A stretch of DNA of 64,000 nt from an uncultured bacterium (GTDB taxonomy: Bacteria; Planctomycetota; Phycisphaerae; Phycisphaerales; SM1A02): positions 1 through 64,000 of the forward strand of contig CAITDI010000002.1 in assembly GCA_903891095.1 (NCBI GenBank), written 5' to 3'. Position numbers and translations under genes: made by a program. The notes below the pieces were generated by a model that was given only the letters and a program-made list of their open reading frames with translations, ran no database searches and was not told the DNA's origin. This document shows positions 45,646-56,933 of this stretch, in pieces; position 1 is the first letter of the stretch, and each line of letters starts with the position of its first letter.

Positions 45646-48150
45646 ATGCTCGCCATGACGAACCTTCGCACGCTGTTCCTGATCGTCGTGGCCTCGCTCG
45701 CCTGCTGCATCGCGCCCGCGCCCGCGCGCGCCGAATCGGCGCCTCCGCGCGACAAGACCGCCAAGCAGCAGCGTGCCGCGCACGACCTCACGCGCGGCGA
45801 CAAGAAGGACGGGACGCCCGAGTGGAACCTCGGCCCGACGGGCGCACGCGGCTGGATCTTCAGCCGCGGGTTCGACACGTCGGAATCGCGGCAAATCCTC
45901 GTGGAAAGCGTGGCGCAGGGTTCGCCCGCCGACGGCGTGCTCGCGCCTGGCGACGTGATCCTCGGCGCGGGCGCGGGCGCGGGCGGGGGCGGCGGGGGCG
46001 GCGGCGGCGATGTGGCAGGCGCGACGCGCTTCGCCAGCGACGCGCGCGTCGCATTCGGCGAAGCGATCGCCAAGGCCGAGCGCGACGGATCGCTGCAGCT
46101 CCTGCGCTGGCGCGCGGGCGACACGAAGTCGGTCACGATCAAGCTCGCAAAGCTCCCCGCGTACGCCGACACCGCGCCGTACGACTGCGCCAAGTCGCGC
46201 ACGATCGTCGAGGCGGGCTGCCGCGCGATCGCCAAGCGCGGCTTTCCTGGAGGAGCACTCGACCATCCCGCGCTCGGCGACAACTGGGATCCCGATGTCC
46301 TCAACTCCGTCAACGCGCTCGCGCTGCTCGCCGGCGGCGACGCGCAGTACGCGGACCTCGTGCGCGACTACGCGCACAAGGTCGGCCCCGCGAACCTCGA
46401 GCTCAAGATGCAGGAGGGGCTCTACGCGTGGACCTGGGGCTACGCGAACCTCTTCCTCGCCGAGTACTACCTCGCGACGCGCGACGAGGCCGTGCTGCCC
46501 GCGATCCGCGAGTACGCGCACAAGATCTCGATCGGCCAGAGCGAAGTCGGCACGTGGGGCCACGGCTTCAAGGTCGACGGCAACAACGGCACGCTCGGCG
46601 GCTACGGCGCGATCAACCAGTGCGGGCTCGTCTGCTGGATCTCGCTGATTCTCTCGGAGAAGTGCGGCGTTTCCGATCCCGTCGTGAGCGCGGCGGTGGC
46701 GCGGTCGCGCGCGTTCTTCGGCTTCTACTCGGGCAAGGGCTCGATCCCGTACGGCGATCATCCGCCGTACTGGCTGCATGACGACAACGGCAAGTCGAGC
46801 GCCGCGGCGGTCGCGTTCGACCTGCTTGGCGACGAGGCGGGCGCGCGCTTCTTCTCGCGCATGGCGACGGCCGCGTACGGCGAGAAGGAACTCGGCCACA
46901 CCGGCAACTACCTCGGCTACCTCTGGGGCGCGCTCGGCGCGAACCGCGCGGGTCCGCAGGCGGTCGCCGCGTTCCTCAGGGAGCAGCGCTGGTACTACGA
47001 CCTCGCGCGCCGCTGGGACGGAGGGTTCTTCACCAACCGCCGCGACAACTACGACTGGGACATGACGGGCGTGTTCGTGCTGCATCACGCGCTGCCGCTC
47101 AAGAAGCTCGCGATCACCGGCCGCGACCTGCACGACGCGAACATTCTCGCGGGCAAGGCGCTCAAGGACACGCTCGACGCGGGCCGCGGCTTCGATGTCG
47201 GCGACAAGGACCCGTACTTTGCGAGGAAGTCGACCGCGCAGCTCGTCGACGCGCTCGGCGATTGGTCGCCGACCGTGCGCACGCGCGCGGCGCGCATCCT
47301 GAGCACGCGCAAGGACGAGGCCGACGTGGTCGTGCCCAAGCTCGTGCGCATGCTCGGCAGCAAGTCGCTCGACGCGCGTTGCGGCGCGTGCCTCGGGCTC
47401 GAGCAGTTCGGCGCGCGCGGCGCGGCCGCGGTCGACCCGCTGGTCAAGCTTCTCGACGACCCCGACATGTGGATGCGCATCCGCGCCGCGTTCGCGCTCA
47501 CCGAGATCGGCAAGCCCGCGATGAAGGCCGTGCCCGCGCTGCTCCGCCGCGCGGCGCTCGAGAACCCCGCCGACCCGCGCGGCATGGAGGCGAAGTACCT
47601 CGCGTTCGCGCTGTTTCGCGCGGATTTCGTCGATCAGGTGCCGCGCGACGCGGGGCTCATCTCGCAATCGATGGACGGCGTCGACCGCGAGCTCGCGTAT
47701 CCCGTCATCCGCCGCATGCTCGCGTGCGACGACGGGCTCGGGACCTTCGCGATGCGCTCGGTGTTCAAGACGCTCTCGCTCGACGAGCTGCAGACGCTGA
47801 TGCCGTCGATCGTCAAGGCTGCGCACGACACCGCGCCGAGCGGCGAGATGTTCGCGCAGGAGATCCGCTTCGAGGCGCTGCGCTTCATGGCCGACAACAA
47901 GGTCCGCGAGGGCCTGCCGGTGTTCATCGAGTACGCGCGCACGCAGAACGGCTGGGGCAGCAAGACCAAGGAAGTCCTGCCGCTGCTCGAGCAGTACGGC
48001 GCCGCCGCGCGCGAGATCCTGCCCGAGCTTCGTGCGCTCCAGGAGAAGTGGGCCGCGGAGGACGCGAAGCGCGACGAGAAGCCGACGGAGAGAACGAAGG
48101 CCACCGTCGCCGCCGAAGTCATCCGCGCGATCGAGTCCGCGCAGCAGTAG
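45646..48150 (+). CDS. Exported PDZ / HEAT-repeat protein (DUF6288-like)
   Basis: Large exported protein of 834 aa. A signal peptide (about 6-28, ending ARAES) is followed by a PDZ-like domain (residues 45-165) interrupted by a polyglycine stretch (GAGAGAGGG), then a long alpha-toroid-like domain (170-500: YAWTWGYANLFLAEYYLATR, GYGAINQCGLVCWISLILSE, GHTGNYLGYLWGALGANRAG). The C-terminal third has HEAT-like repeats (VRTRAARILSTRKDEADVVV, RCGACLGLEQFGARG, MRIRAAFALTEIG). It resembles DUF6288 proteins of planctomycetes; no enzyme activity can be claimed. An alternative start is the ATG at 45655. Confidence 0.85.
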   Translation: MLAMTNLRTLFLIVVASLACCIAPAPARAESAPPRDKTAKQQRAAHDLTRGDKKDGTPEWNLGPTGARGWIFSRGFDTSESRQILVESVAQGSPADGVLAPGDVILGAGAGAGGGGGGGGGDVAGATRFASDARVAFGEAIAKAERDGSLQLLRWRAGDTKSVTIKLAKLPAYADTAPYDCAKSRTIVEAGCRAIAKRGFPGGALDHPALGDNWDPDVLNSVNALALLAGGDAQYADLVRDYAHKVGPANLELKMQEGLYAWTWGYANLFLAEYYLATRDEAVLPAIREYAHKISIGQSEVGTWGHGFKVDGNNGTLGGYGAINQCGLVCWISLILSEKCGVSDPVVSAAVARSRAFFGFYSGKGSIPYGDHPPYWLHDDNGKSSAAAVAFDLLGDEAGARFFSRMATAAYGEKELGHTGNYLGYLWGALGANRAGPQAVAAFLREQRWYYDLARRWDGGFFTNRRDNYDWDMTGVFVLHHALPLKKLAITGRDLHDANILAGKALKDTLDAGRGFDVGDKDPYFARKSTAQLVDALGDWSPTVRTRAARILSTRKDEADVVVPKLVRMLGSKSLDARCGACLGLEQFGARGAAAVDPLVKLLDDPDMWMRIRAAFALTEIGKPAMKAVPALLRRAALENPADPRGMEAKYLAFALFRADFVDQVPRDAGLISQSMDGVDRELAYPVIRRMLACDDGLGTFAMRSVFKTLSLDELQTLMPSIVKAAHDTAPSGEMFAQEIRFEALRFMADNKVREGLPVFIEYARTQNGWGSKTKEVLPLLEQYGAAAREILPELRALQEKWAAEDAKRDEKPTERTKATVAAEVIRAIESAQQ

Positions 48151-48168
48151 CGGGCGCGACGGTCACGC

Positions 48169-48205
48169 CACGCCGCATCAAGCCATGCCGCATCAAGCCA
48201 CGCCG
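48169..48205. repeat. 15-bp tandem repeat at a convergent gene junction
   Basis: Two and a half copies of cacgccgcatcaagc between the stop of the DUF6288-like gene and the end of the convergent DinB gene, extending into the DinB stop region. Confidence 0.85.
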
Positions 48206-48687
48206 AGCGCCGCGCGCTTGCCCGTGACGAACGGCATGTGGTGGTCGACATGCTTGGTGTACAGCTCGAGGATCTGCCCGAGCGAGACCTTGCCGCGCTG
48301 CGTGTGGATGCCCTCGCGCGCGAACGCATCAAGCGGCAGCGTGCGCAGCCACTGCGCGGTAAATCGGCGATTCGCCTCGAAGAGATCGAGCACCGTCGCG
48401 ACCTCGAGCTTGTCGCACGGCAGCTTGGCGATGAAGAGGTTCTCGTCGTACGACACGAGGAGCGGCAGTTCCTCGGCGGCGATGCGGCGCATGCGGTGCG
48501 TCGCGATCAGGTCGCTGTCGAGGAGATGCGTGACGACCTCCTGGATGCTCCAGGTGCCAGGTCCGATGCGCGTGTTGAGCTGCTCGCGCGTGAGCGACTT
48601 GGCCGCGGCGCGGACCGTGGCGACGCCGGCCTCGTAGGCGGCGATGTGCGAGGCGATCTTGGCAGCGAAGTCAGCGGAGGTCGTCAT
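48193..48687 (-). CDS. DinB-like (DinB_2) four-helix protein
   Basis: DinB/YfiT-like protein of 164 aa, a four-helix bundle. Seen: LNTRIGPGTWSIQEVVTHLL with the metal His (H54) and the C-terminal LGQILELYTKHVDHHMPFVT with the His pair (H146-H150 area). This is the thiol-dependent S-transferase-like or hydrolase superfamily; substrates are usually unknown. The C-terminus overlaps the tandem repeat that separates it from the convergent gene. Not part of an obvious operon. Confidence 0.88.
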   Translation of the reverse strand: MTTSADFAAKIASHIAAYEAGVATVRAAAKSLTREQLNTRIGPGTWSIQEVVTHLLDSDLIATHRMRRIAAEELPLLVSYDENLFIAKLPCDKLEVATVLDLFEANRRFTAQWLRTLPLDAFAREGIHTQRGKVSLGQILELYTKHVDHHMPFVTGKRAALGVA

Positions 48688-48711
48688 GCCGCGGACTGTA
48701 CTCGCGCGCGA

Positions 48712-50352
48712 TCACGGAGGACACACGCCCCAGGCATTGAGCATGATCGAGAGATCGCCGCCGCCGAGCGTGCCGTCGCCATCGATGTCGCCGAGCCCGC
48801 CGACGCCGCCCGTGGTTCCCCAGCCTGTCAGCAGCATCGCAAGGTCGCTGCCCGTCACCGCGCCATCGAAGTCGATGTCCGAGGGGCAGGTCGGCTTGGG
48901 ATACCAGAAGCCACGCGCATCCGACGCAATGCCGTTCGCGGTGACGAACAGCGAATACGTCCCGTACGGCACCTTCGCGGGGATCGTCATCTGCGTGGTC
49001 GTGACCGTCGAGCCAGTCTGCACGCCCGTGAGGTTCCAGTTGAAGGTGCGCGTGTAGTACACGTTGCCGGTGCCGTTGGTGGCCGCGAGCCGCACGATCG
49101 GATAGTTCGTATTCATCTGCCAGTCGTCGCCGTACGTCGAGCCCGCGCTGATGCCGTTGAACAGCGTGCCCGTGAGCGTGTACGAGCCGTCGGTCGCGCG
49201 CGTGACGCCCGAGACCGTCGGCTTGCCCGCCGCGAGCGGCGTGCCGTCCGGCGTGTAGATCCAGTAGGTCGACGAACCCTGCAGCGCGGCGAGGATCTGC
49301 CCCGTCGGAAGATTGAGGAACGTCCACACGAAGCTGGACGAGTTGTACGTCAGCCCCGTCGGGCCAAAGATCTGCTGGAAGGTGTTGGTCAGGTAGTCGT
49401 ACTCAAAGCACAGCGTGGGCGAGGGGAAGTGGTTCGCCGACGTCGGGATCGCCGACGCGAGGCAGAGGATCTTGCCGTTCGGCAGCATCGCCATCGGCGC
49501 ATCGGGCGTGCCTGAACCGAGCGGCATCACCGGACCCGCGGCCCAAGTGCCGTTCGCGCCGTTGACGCCTGGCGTGTAGATCGCGGTGTTGCCCGTCGCG
49601 CCGGTGAAGAACGCGCGTCCGTTGGGCAGCAGCAGCGCGCCGCCGCACTCGAACCCGAAGTCGTCGTACAGCGCGACGGGGACGTTCGCGTCTGCGACCC
49701 AGGTATTGGTGCTGGGGCGGTAGCGCTCCGAGGTCGTCGCGTGGCGATCGACCATCAGGATGCTGTTGTCGGCGAGCTTGACCCACGCGGACTCGTTGTG
49801 GATGCCGACGCACGTCGGTCCCGCCGAGTAGGTGTTGGTCGTCGGATTGAAGATCACATTGGACCGCAGCGTGCCCGCCACGAGCGCCTGCAGCACGCGG
49901 CCGTCAGGGAGCATCTCGGTGTTCGCGTCGGACACGTTCGCACCCGGCGCGGGCAGCGCAGCCCACGTGTTGGTGAGCGGGTTGTAGATCTCGGCGTTCG
50001 CGAGGCCTGTGCCGTATTCGCCGCCCGCGACGTAGACGCGCCCGTCCCTCAGGACCTGCGACGAGAAGTACAGGCGTGTCTGCCCCATCGAAGCGAGCGC
50101 CGTCCAGGTGCCGGTCCCGTAGTTGCCGGTGCGGTCTGGCGTGAGGCGGTTCCACGCGTTGCCGTACTGCGGTCCCGCACTGCTCTTGGCCATCACGGTG
50201 CCGTCGGAGAGGAGCAGCATCCCGCCGCCGCTCGCGGCGGGTGCCGCCGCGGTGACCGTGCGCCACGTTCCTGCGGCGAGCGTGTTCTGCGTGGTGGCAA
50301 GCGCGGTCAGCGCGGTCAGGGTCGCGCATCCGAATCGAGTCAGGTTGTTCAT
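48712..50352 (-). CDS. Exported kelch-type protein with C-terminal dockerin-like repeats
   Basis: Secreted beta-propeller protein of 546 aa. A signal peptide ends near NTLAAG (residue 28). Kelch-like blades repeat G-x-V/A-Y-V-A-G-G and N-P-x-T-N-T-W patterns (VYVAGGEYGTGLANAEIYNP, NVIFNPTTNTYSAGP). The order resembles galactose-oxidase-like propellers with a C-terminal Ig-like domain (about 395-490), but the copper ligands cannot be verified by eye. The tail has DIDFDGAVTGSDLAMLLTGW and DIDGDGTLGGGDLSIMLNAW, two dockerin-like loops. The ATG (MNNLTRF) is preferred to one 9 codons upstream. Confidence 0.82.
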   Translation of the reverse strand: MNNLTRFGCATLTALTALATTQNTLAAGTWRTVTAAAPAASGGGMLLLSDGTVMAKSSAGPQYGNAWNRLTPDRTGNYGTGTWTALASMGQTRLYFSSQVLRDGRVYVAGGEYGTGLANAEIYNPLTNTWAALPAPGANVSDANTEMLPDGRVLQALVAGTLRSNVIFNPTTNTYSAGPTCVGIHNESAWVKLADNSILMVDRHATTSERYRPSTNTWVADANVPVALYDDFGFECGGALLLPNGRAFFTGATGNTAIYTPGVNGANGTWAAGPVMPLGSGTPDAPMAMLPNGKILCLASAIPTSANHFPSPTLCFEYDYLTNTFQQIFGPTGLTYNSSSFVWTFLNLPTGQILAALQGSSTYWIYTPDGTPLAAGKPTVSGVTRATDGSYTLTGTLFNGISAGSTYGDDWQMNTNYPIVRLAATNGTGNVYYTRTFNWNLTGVQTGSTVTTTQMTIPAKVPYGTYSLFVTANGIASDARGFWYPKPTCPSDIDFDGAVTGSDLAMLLTGWGTTGGVGGLGDIDGDGTLGGGDLSIMLNAWGVCPP

Positions 50353-50487
50353 GGTCGTCCAGGCAAGCAGCGTTCGCACTCGTCGGGAACGCCGTCGGTC
50401 CCGCGGTCGCCCGAAGGTACGGTCCCGCGCTTGCAGAACGATGCATCAATCCCGAACTTCAGGGGAATTTTGCGTCTGAGAATTCGA

Positions 50488-50537
50488 GGTTCACGGCTGG
50501 GTCAACGGCTCGGTTCACGGCGGGGTCACCGGCTGGG

Positions 50538-50547
<10 letters not shown>
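50488..50547. repeat. Imperfect 12-bp tandem repeat
   Basis: About five copies of a unit like ggtcaccggctg (11-13 bp period) running into the 3' end of the membrane-protein gene at 50538. The rest of the 185-bp gap shows nothing recognisable. Confidence 0.75.
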
Positions 50548-53514
<2,967 letters not shown>

Positions 53515-53538
53515 TCGAGTGAGGTCCGAGTGATTTCG

Positions 53539-53580
53539 AACGCGGCGCGCGCTGGCAACGGCGCGCGCCGCGTTTGCTTT
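53539..53580 (+). terminator. Rho-independent-like terminator after icd
   Basis: Perfect 14-bp arms (53539-53552 and 53561-53574) with an 8-nt loop, followed by TTTGCTTT, 25 bp past the stop. Confidence 0.8.
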
Positions 53581-53745
53581 GGAGACGCGGGACGCGCTTC
53601 CGAATGGACCGAATCGCCACGCGCCGTTGGCGCATCCTCCGAACCGTTGTAGAGTTGCACCGTCCTGGCCGGTGTCGTCTCTGGCTTGGATCGCGTGTGC
53701 GGCTTCGCAGGGTTTCGGAGGATCTCCTCCGCAGAGGTCAGGTCG

Positions 53746-54423
53746 ATGGTGCTCGTCCAACGGTCCATGCATGTGCTTCGGCTTCGCGTCCGCTGTGTGC
53801 GGATGCGTGCGGTGGTCGCTTGGATGTGCCTGCTGGCGTTCGTCATCGCGAGCCAGGGACTCATGCCCTCGGCCGCGCTGCTCACGCGCATCGGCGTGCT
53901 GCCCGCGTCGGCCGAGCGCTATCCATGCGAGGGCTGCGCCTGCGGCTGCGGAAGCGCCGAACACTGCTGGACCAGCTGCTGCTGCCACACGCTCGAGGAA
54001 CGCGTCGACTGGGCGATCGCGAACAACGTCGCGATCCCGCGTTCGATCGGGCCGCGCGCGTTTGCGCTCGTGATGGCGCGCGCGGCGGCGGCGGAACTTC
54101 CCGCGTGCTGCGCGGCGCGGGCGATGCAGGCGCATGATGATTCGCACGCCGACGCGGACGGCGCGTGCCACGGCGACTGCCACGCGGCGCCCGGCGCGTC
54201 GTCCAGCGCGGCCCGCACGCTCGCCGTGCGCATGGCCACGCTCTCCGCGCTCGGCTGCAAGGGAATCTCGGGCTGGCTCGCCGTCGCGCCGCCGATGCTG
54301 CCGCATGCGTTCGTGGCGCTCACGCTGCCGCGGGCGATCCGACCGTCGTTCGACGCGCCGATCAGCGACGCGCTGCCCGCGGGTCTCGTGATCGAGCATC
54401 CGGCGCCGCCGCCTCGCGCGTGA
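53746..54423 (+). CDS. Cys/His-rich membrane-anchored protein, possible metal handling
   Basis: Hypothetical protein of 225 aa. After a helix (VVAWMCLLAFVIASQGLM, about 23-40) it has a dense Cys cluster: CEGCACGCGSAEHCWTSCCC, with His next (about 62-83). A second Cys/His-rich stretch (ACCAARAMQAHDDSHADADG then ACHGDCHA, about 126-155) and a C-terminal GCKGISGWL plus Pro-rich segment follow. The spacing looks like metal binding, but no family can be named. It starts a three-gene plus-strand run with a beta-barrel protein and a YHS lipoprotein. The start is chosen at the ATG after GAGGTCAGG; a later ATG (53767) is possible. Confidence 0.65.
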   Translation: MVLVQRSMHVLRLRVRCVRMRAVVAWMCLLAFVIASQGLMPSAALLTRIGVLPASAERYPCEGCACGCGSAEHCWTSCCCHTLEERVDWAIANNVAIPRSIGPRAFALVMARAAAAELPACCAARAMQAHDDSHADADGACHGDCHAAPGASSSAARTLAVRMATLSALGCKGISGWLAVAPPMLPHAFVALTLPRAIRPSFDAPISDALPAGLVIEHPAPPPRA

Positions 54424-54566
54424 GCGGTCGATCTTCGTCCTCACGAAACCCAGTCCTGTTCGCACCGCGCCCGTCGCGGGCTTGCGCGCGTTTCCGCAGC
54501 GCGGCCTTCGCGTTCGCGTGGTGCACGTCATCACCATCACGATCATCCAACTCACGGAGTGCATCC

Positions 54567-55535
54567 ATGCACCGCAATCGCACGTTCGCTTTCATCGCTT
54601 CCGCAACGACCCTCGCCGCCGCCATCGCGACGACCGCCACCGCAAACCACGGCCCGGGCACCTCGGGCGGCGGCATCAACACCTTCTCCGGCGAGACCAT
54701 GAAGGCCTCGACCTGGGACATGAGCTTTCGCCTCGACTACACGAGCTTCGACGGCCTCACCGAGGCGCAGGCCGCGTCGCACGCCGCCAACAGCGGTGCG
54801 TACGACAGCATCGACTCGGCCACGATCACCACGTTCGGCCTCTCGTACGGCGTGACCGAGGACATCCAGGTCGGCACGACCATCGGCTGGTACTGGGGCA
54901 GCAACTTCATCGACGCGATGGACACTGGCAAGGGCGTCGAGACCGCGTCGGCCGATCCGTCGGGCCTCACCGACATGTGGATCACGGGCAAGTTCCGCAT
55001 CGTCAAGGGGCAGCCGGGCAACGTCTCGCTCATCGCGGGCATCAAGCTGCCGACGGGCAAGAACGACTGCCTGCTCTCGAACGGCGAGCCGCTCGAGCCG
55101 TCGAGCCAGCCGGGCACGGGCGCGGTCGACTTCATGACCGGCGTCGCGTACTCGCGCTTTCTCGATGCGCACATCACGATCGATGCGAGCGCGGCGTACA
55201 CCTTCCGCACCGAGCACGACGACTTCAAGGTCGGCGACCGCTTTGACGCGGGCGTGGCGCTGGCGTACCGCCTGACCGACGACATCAACTCGTTCCCCAA
55301 CATCAGCGTGTTCGGCGAGGTCGCCTACACGCAGATCTGGAAGGACCAGGACGTCGGCGTCGCCAATCCCAACAGCGGCGGCGAGACGCTGTATCTCTCG
55401 CCGGGCGTGCGCGTACGCTTCAATCCCACGATGTCGCTCACCGTGTCGCCTGCGTTCCCCGTCTGGCAGAACCTCGACGGCGACCAGGTGGAGCAGAAGT
55501 ACAAGGTCAGCGCGATGATGAGCATCGCGTTCTGA
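54567..55535 (+). CDS. Outer-membrane beta-barrel (transporter/phenol-degradation MetA-like)
   Basis: Exported protein of 322 aa with a signal peptide (about 1-26, ending TATANH) and a beta-barrel pattern of alternating residues ending in a C-terminal aromatic (SAMMSIAF). Strands and turns such as LSYGVTEDIQVGTTIGWYWG, DMWITGKFRIVKGQPGNVSL, AGIKLPTGKND and LYLSPGVRVRFNPTMSLTVS match the Phenol_MetA_deg/transporter family (PF13557). GGAG lies 8 nt before the ATG. Its stop overlaps the YHS lipoprotein start (TGATG). Probably an outer-membrane channel for the metal module; the solute is unknown. Confidence 0.8.
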   Translation: MHRNRTFAFIASATTLAAAIATTATANHGPGTSGGGINTFSGETMKASTWDMSFRLDYTSFDGLTEAQAASHAANSGAYDSIDSATITTFGLSYGVTEDIQVGTTIGWYWGSNFIDAMDTGKGVETASADPSGLTDMWITGKFRIVKGQPGNVSLIAGIKLPTGKNDCLLSNGEPLEPSSQPGTGAVDFMTGVAYSRFLDAHITIDASAAYTFRTEHDDFKVGDRFDAGVALAYRLTDDINSFPNISVFGEVAYTQIWKDQDVGVANPNSGGETLYLSPGVRVRFNPTMSLTVSPAFPVWQNLDGDQVEQKYKVSAMMSIAF

Positions 55536-55882
55536 TGAGATCGAGCGATCCCATGCGAACGAGCAGCATCACACGAATTCGTTTCGGTCGTCTCGCCGCA
55601 GCGGCGATCGCCTTCGCCACGGCCGTCGGCGCGCAGTGCACCCTCACGGGGTGCGCTGCCGCCGGCCCGTGCGGCGCGACGGGCGCCGACTGCAACTGCG
55701 CCGAGTGCGAGGTCTGCCGCTTCAACGCGGATCTCGCGTGCGTCGAGGTCAAGATCAAGGACAACACGCCGCGCACGGAGTACAAGGGCAAGACCTACTA
55801 CTTCTGCAGCGAGGACTGCAAGCGCGACTTCATCAAGGACCCGGACAAGTACCTCGCGTCGTCGATCAAGAAGGCTGGCTGA
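55535..55882 (+). CDS. YHS-domain lipoprotein
   Basis: Small exported protein of 115 aa. A signal sequence ends in the lipobox LTGC (residues 37-40), so it is probably lipid-anchored. A Cys-rich stretch (CGATGADCNCAECEVC) leads into a YHS-like domain (60-110): EYKGKTYYFCSEDCKRDFIK, with the paired Cys that bind metal in this family. The start ATG overlaps the beta-barrel stop by 1 nt; a second ATG at 55553 is possible. The last 17 bp overlap the convergent desaturase. YHS proteins accompany copper and other heavy-metal systems, so metal binding is the best guess. Confidence 0.82.
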   Translation: MRSSDPMRTSSITRIRFGRLAAAAIAFATAVGAQCTLTGCAAAGPCGATGADCNCAECEVCRFNADLACVEVKIKDNTPRTEYKGKTYYFCSEDCKRDFIKDPDKYLASSIKKAG

Positions 55883-56933
55883 TGCCTGCGCGCGCCTGCT
55901 GCGCGAGCTGGGCCTGCTGCATCGCCACGCGCTTGTGGCGCGGCGGCGTGACGTCGGTCGCGAGGCCGACGAACTCCAGCGTCTTGATCAGGTAGTACGT
56001 CACGTCGATCTCCCACCAGCGGTGCTGGTTGCACGCGCTCGAGGGGTCGTGGTGGTGGTTGTTGTGCCAGCCCTCGCCCGAGGTCAGCAGCGCCACGAAC
56101 CAGTTGTTGCGGCTGTGGTCGTCGGTGCCGTGGTTCGTGTAGCCGAACATGTGGGTGAGCGAGTTCACGCTCCAGGTGATGTGCCATACGACGACCGTGC
56201 GCACGACCACGCCCCAGACGAGCAGGCTCCAGCCGAGCTCGATCGAAAAGCACGCGCCCACCCCGAAGTACAGCGCCGCCTGCACGATGTAGATCCAGAT
56301 CCATGCGGAGGACTTCTCGAGGCTCAGGTAGAACGGGTCCTCGAGGACGTCGCGCGCGTACTTCTGGTAGGTCGTGATGTTGTGCGTGCTCGGGTTGTAG
56401 ACCAGCAGCCAGCCGACATGCGCCCAGAGAAACGCGACCAGCGGGCTGTGCGGGTCGTTCTGCTCGTCGGAATGCACGTGGTGGTAGCGGTGGGTGGCGA
56501 CCCAGCGACCGGGCGTGTCCTCGATGCTGCACAAGGCGAGCACGACCATCGCGTGCTCGAGCCACTTGGGGACCTTGGCGCTCTTATGCGAGAGCAGGCG
56601 GTGGTAGCAGAGCGTGATCGACTGTCCGAACACGAACACGCCCACCAGCATCACGATCACACCCGTCCAGCTGAAGAAGTAGGGCACGAACGCAAGCAGC
56701 GCCGCGAGATGGAGACCCGCGATCGGGATCGCGTACAGCCAGTAGATGTTGCCGGGAACGATGCAGTCTGGAAGCGGGAGCCGAGGCAGACTCCCGTGGG
56801 AATCCGTTGGGCTTGCCGTTGGGCTTGCCGTGGGGCTTGCCGTGGGGCCTGCGGCGGACGCGGTGTTCGGTTGGAAAGTGGTGATATCGGAGTGTAGCCA
56901 CGGGGAGATTTCCCTGAGGCGGCACGCGCGCAT
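55866..56933 (-). CDS. Fatty-acid (acyl-CoA type) desaturase
   Basis: Membrane di-iron desaturase of 355 aa. All three His boxes are present: HRLLSH, HRYHHVH and HNNHH (GEGWHNNHHHDPSS). Membrane helices flank them (about 65-105 and 210-260). The N-terminal 45 residues are polar and include a TASP repeat from a 12-bp tandem unit, which is not part of the family. It introduces a double bond, probably delta-9, into fatty acyl chains. The 3' end overlaps the YHS gene, and a small inverted repeat (56976-56993) lies 43 bp upstream of the start. Confidence 0.93.
   Translation of the reverse strand: MRACRLREISPWLHSDITTFQPNTASAAGPTASPTASPTASPTDSHGSLPRLPLPDCIVPGNIYWLYAIPIAGLHLAALLAFVPYFFSWTGVIVMLVGVFVFGQSITLCYHRLLSHKSAKVPKWLEHAMVVLALCSIEDTPGRWVATHRYHHVHSDEQNDPHSPLVAFLWAHVGWLLVYNPSTHNITTYQKYARDVLEDPFYLSLEKSSAWIWIYIVQAALYFGVGACFSIELGWSLLVWGVVVRTVVVWHITWSVNSLTHMFGYTNHGTDDHSRNNWFVALLTSGEGWHNNHHHDPSSACNQHRWWEIDVTYYLIKTLEFVGLATDVTPPRHKRVAMQQAQLAQQARAGISQPS
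56806..56853 (-). repeat. 12-bp tandem repeat, four copies, in the desaturase N-terminus
   Basis: Four copies of gttgggcttgcc (plus-strand reading) encode TASPTASPTASP-like sequence on the minus strand. Confidence 0.92.
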
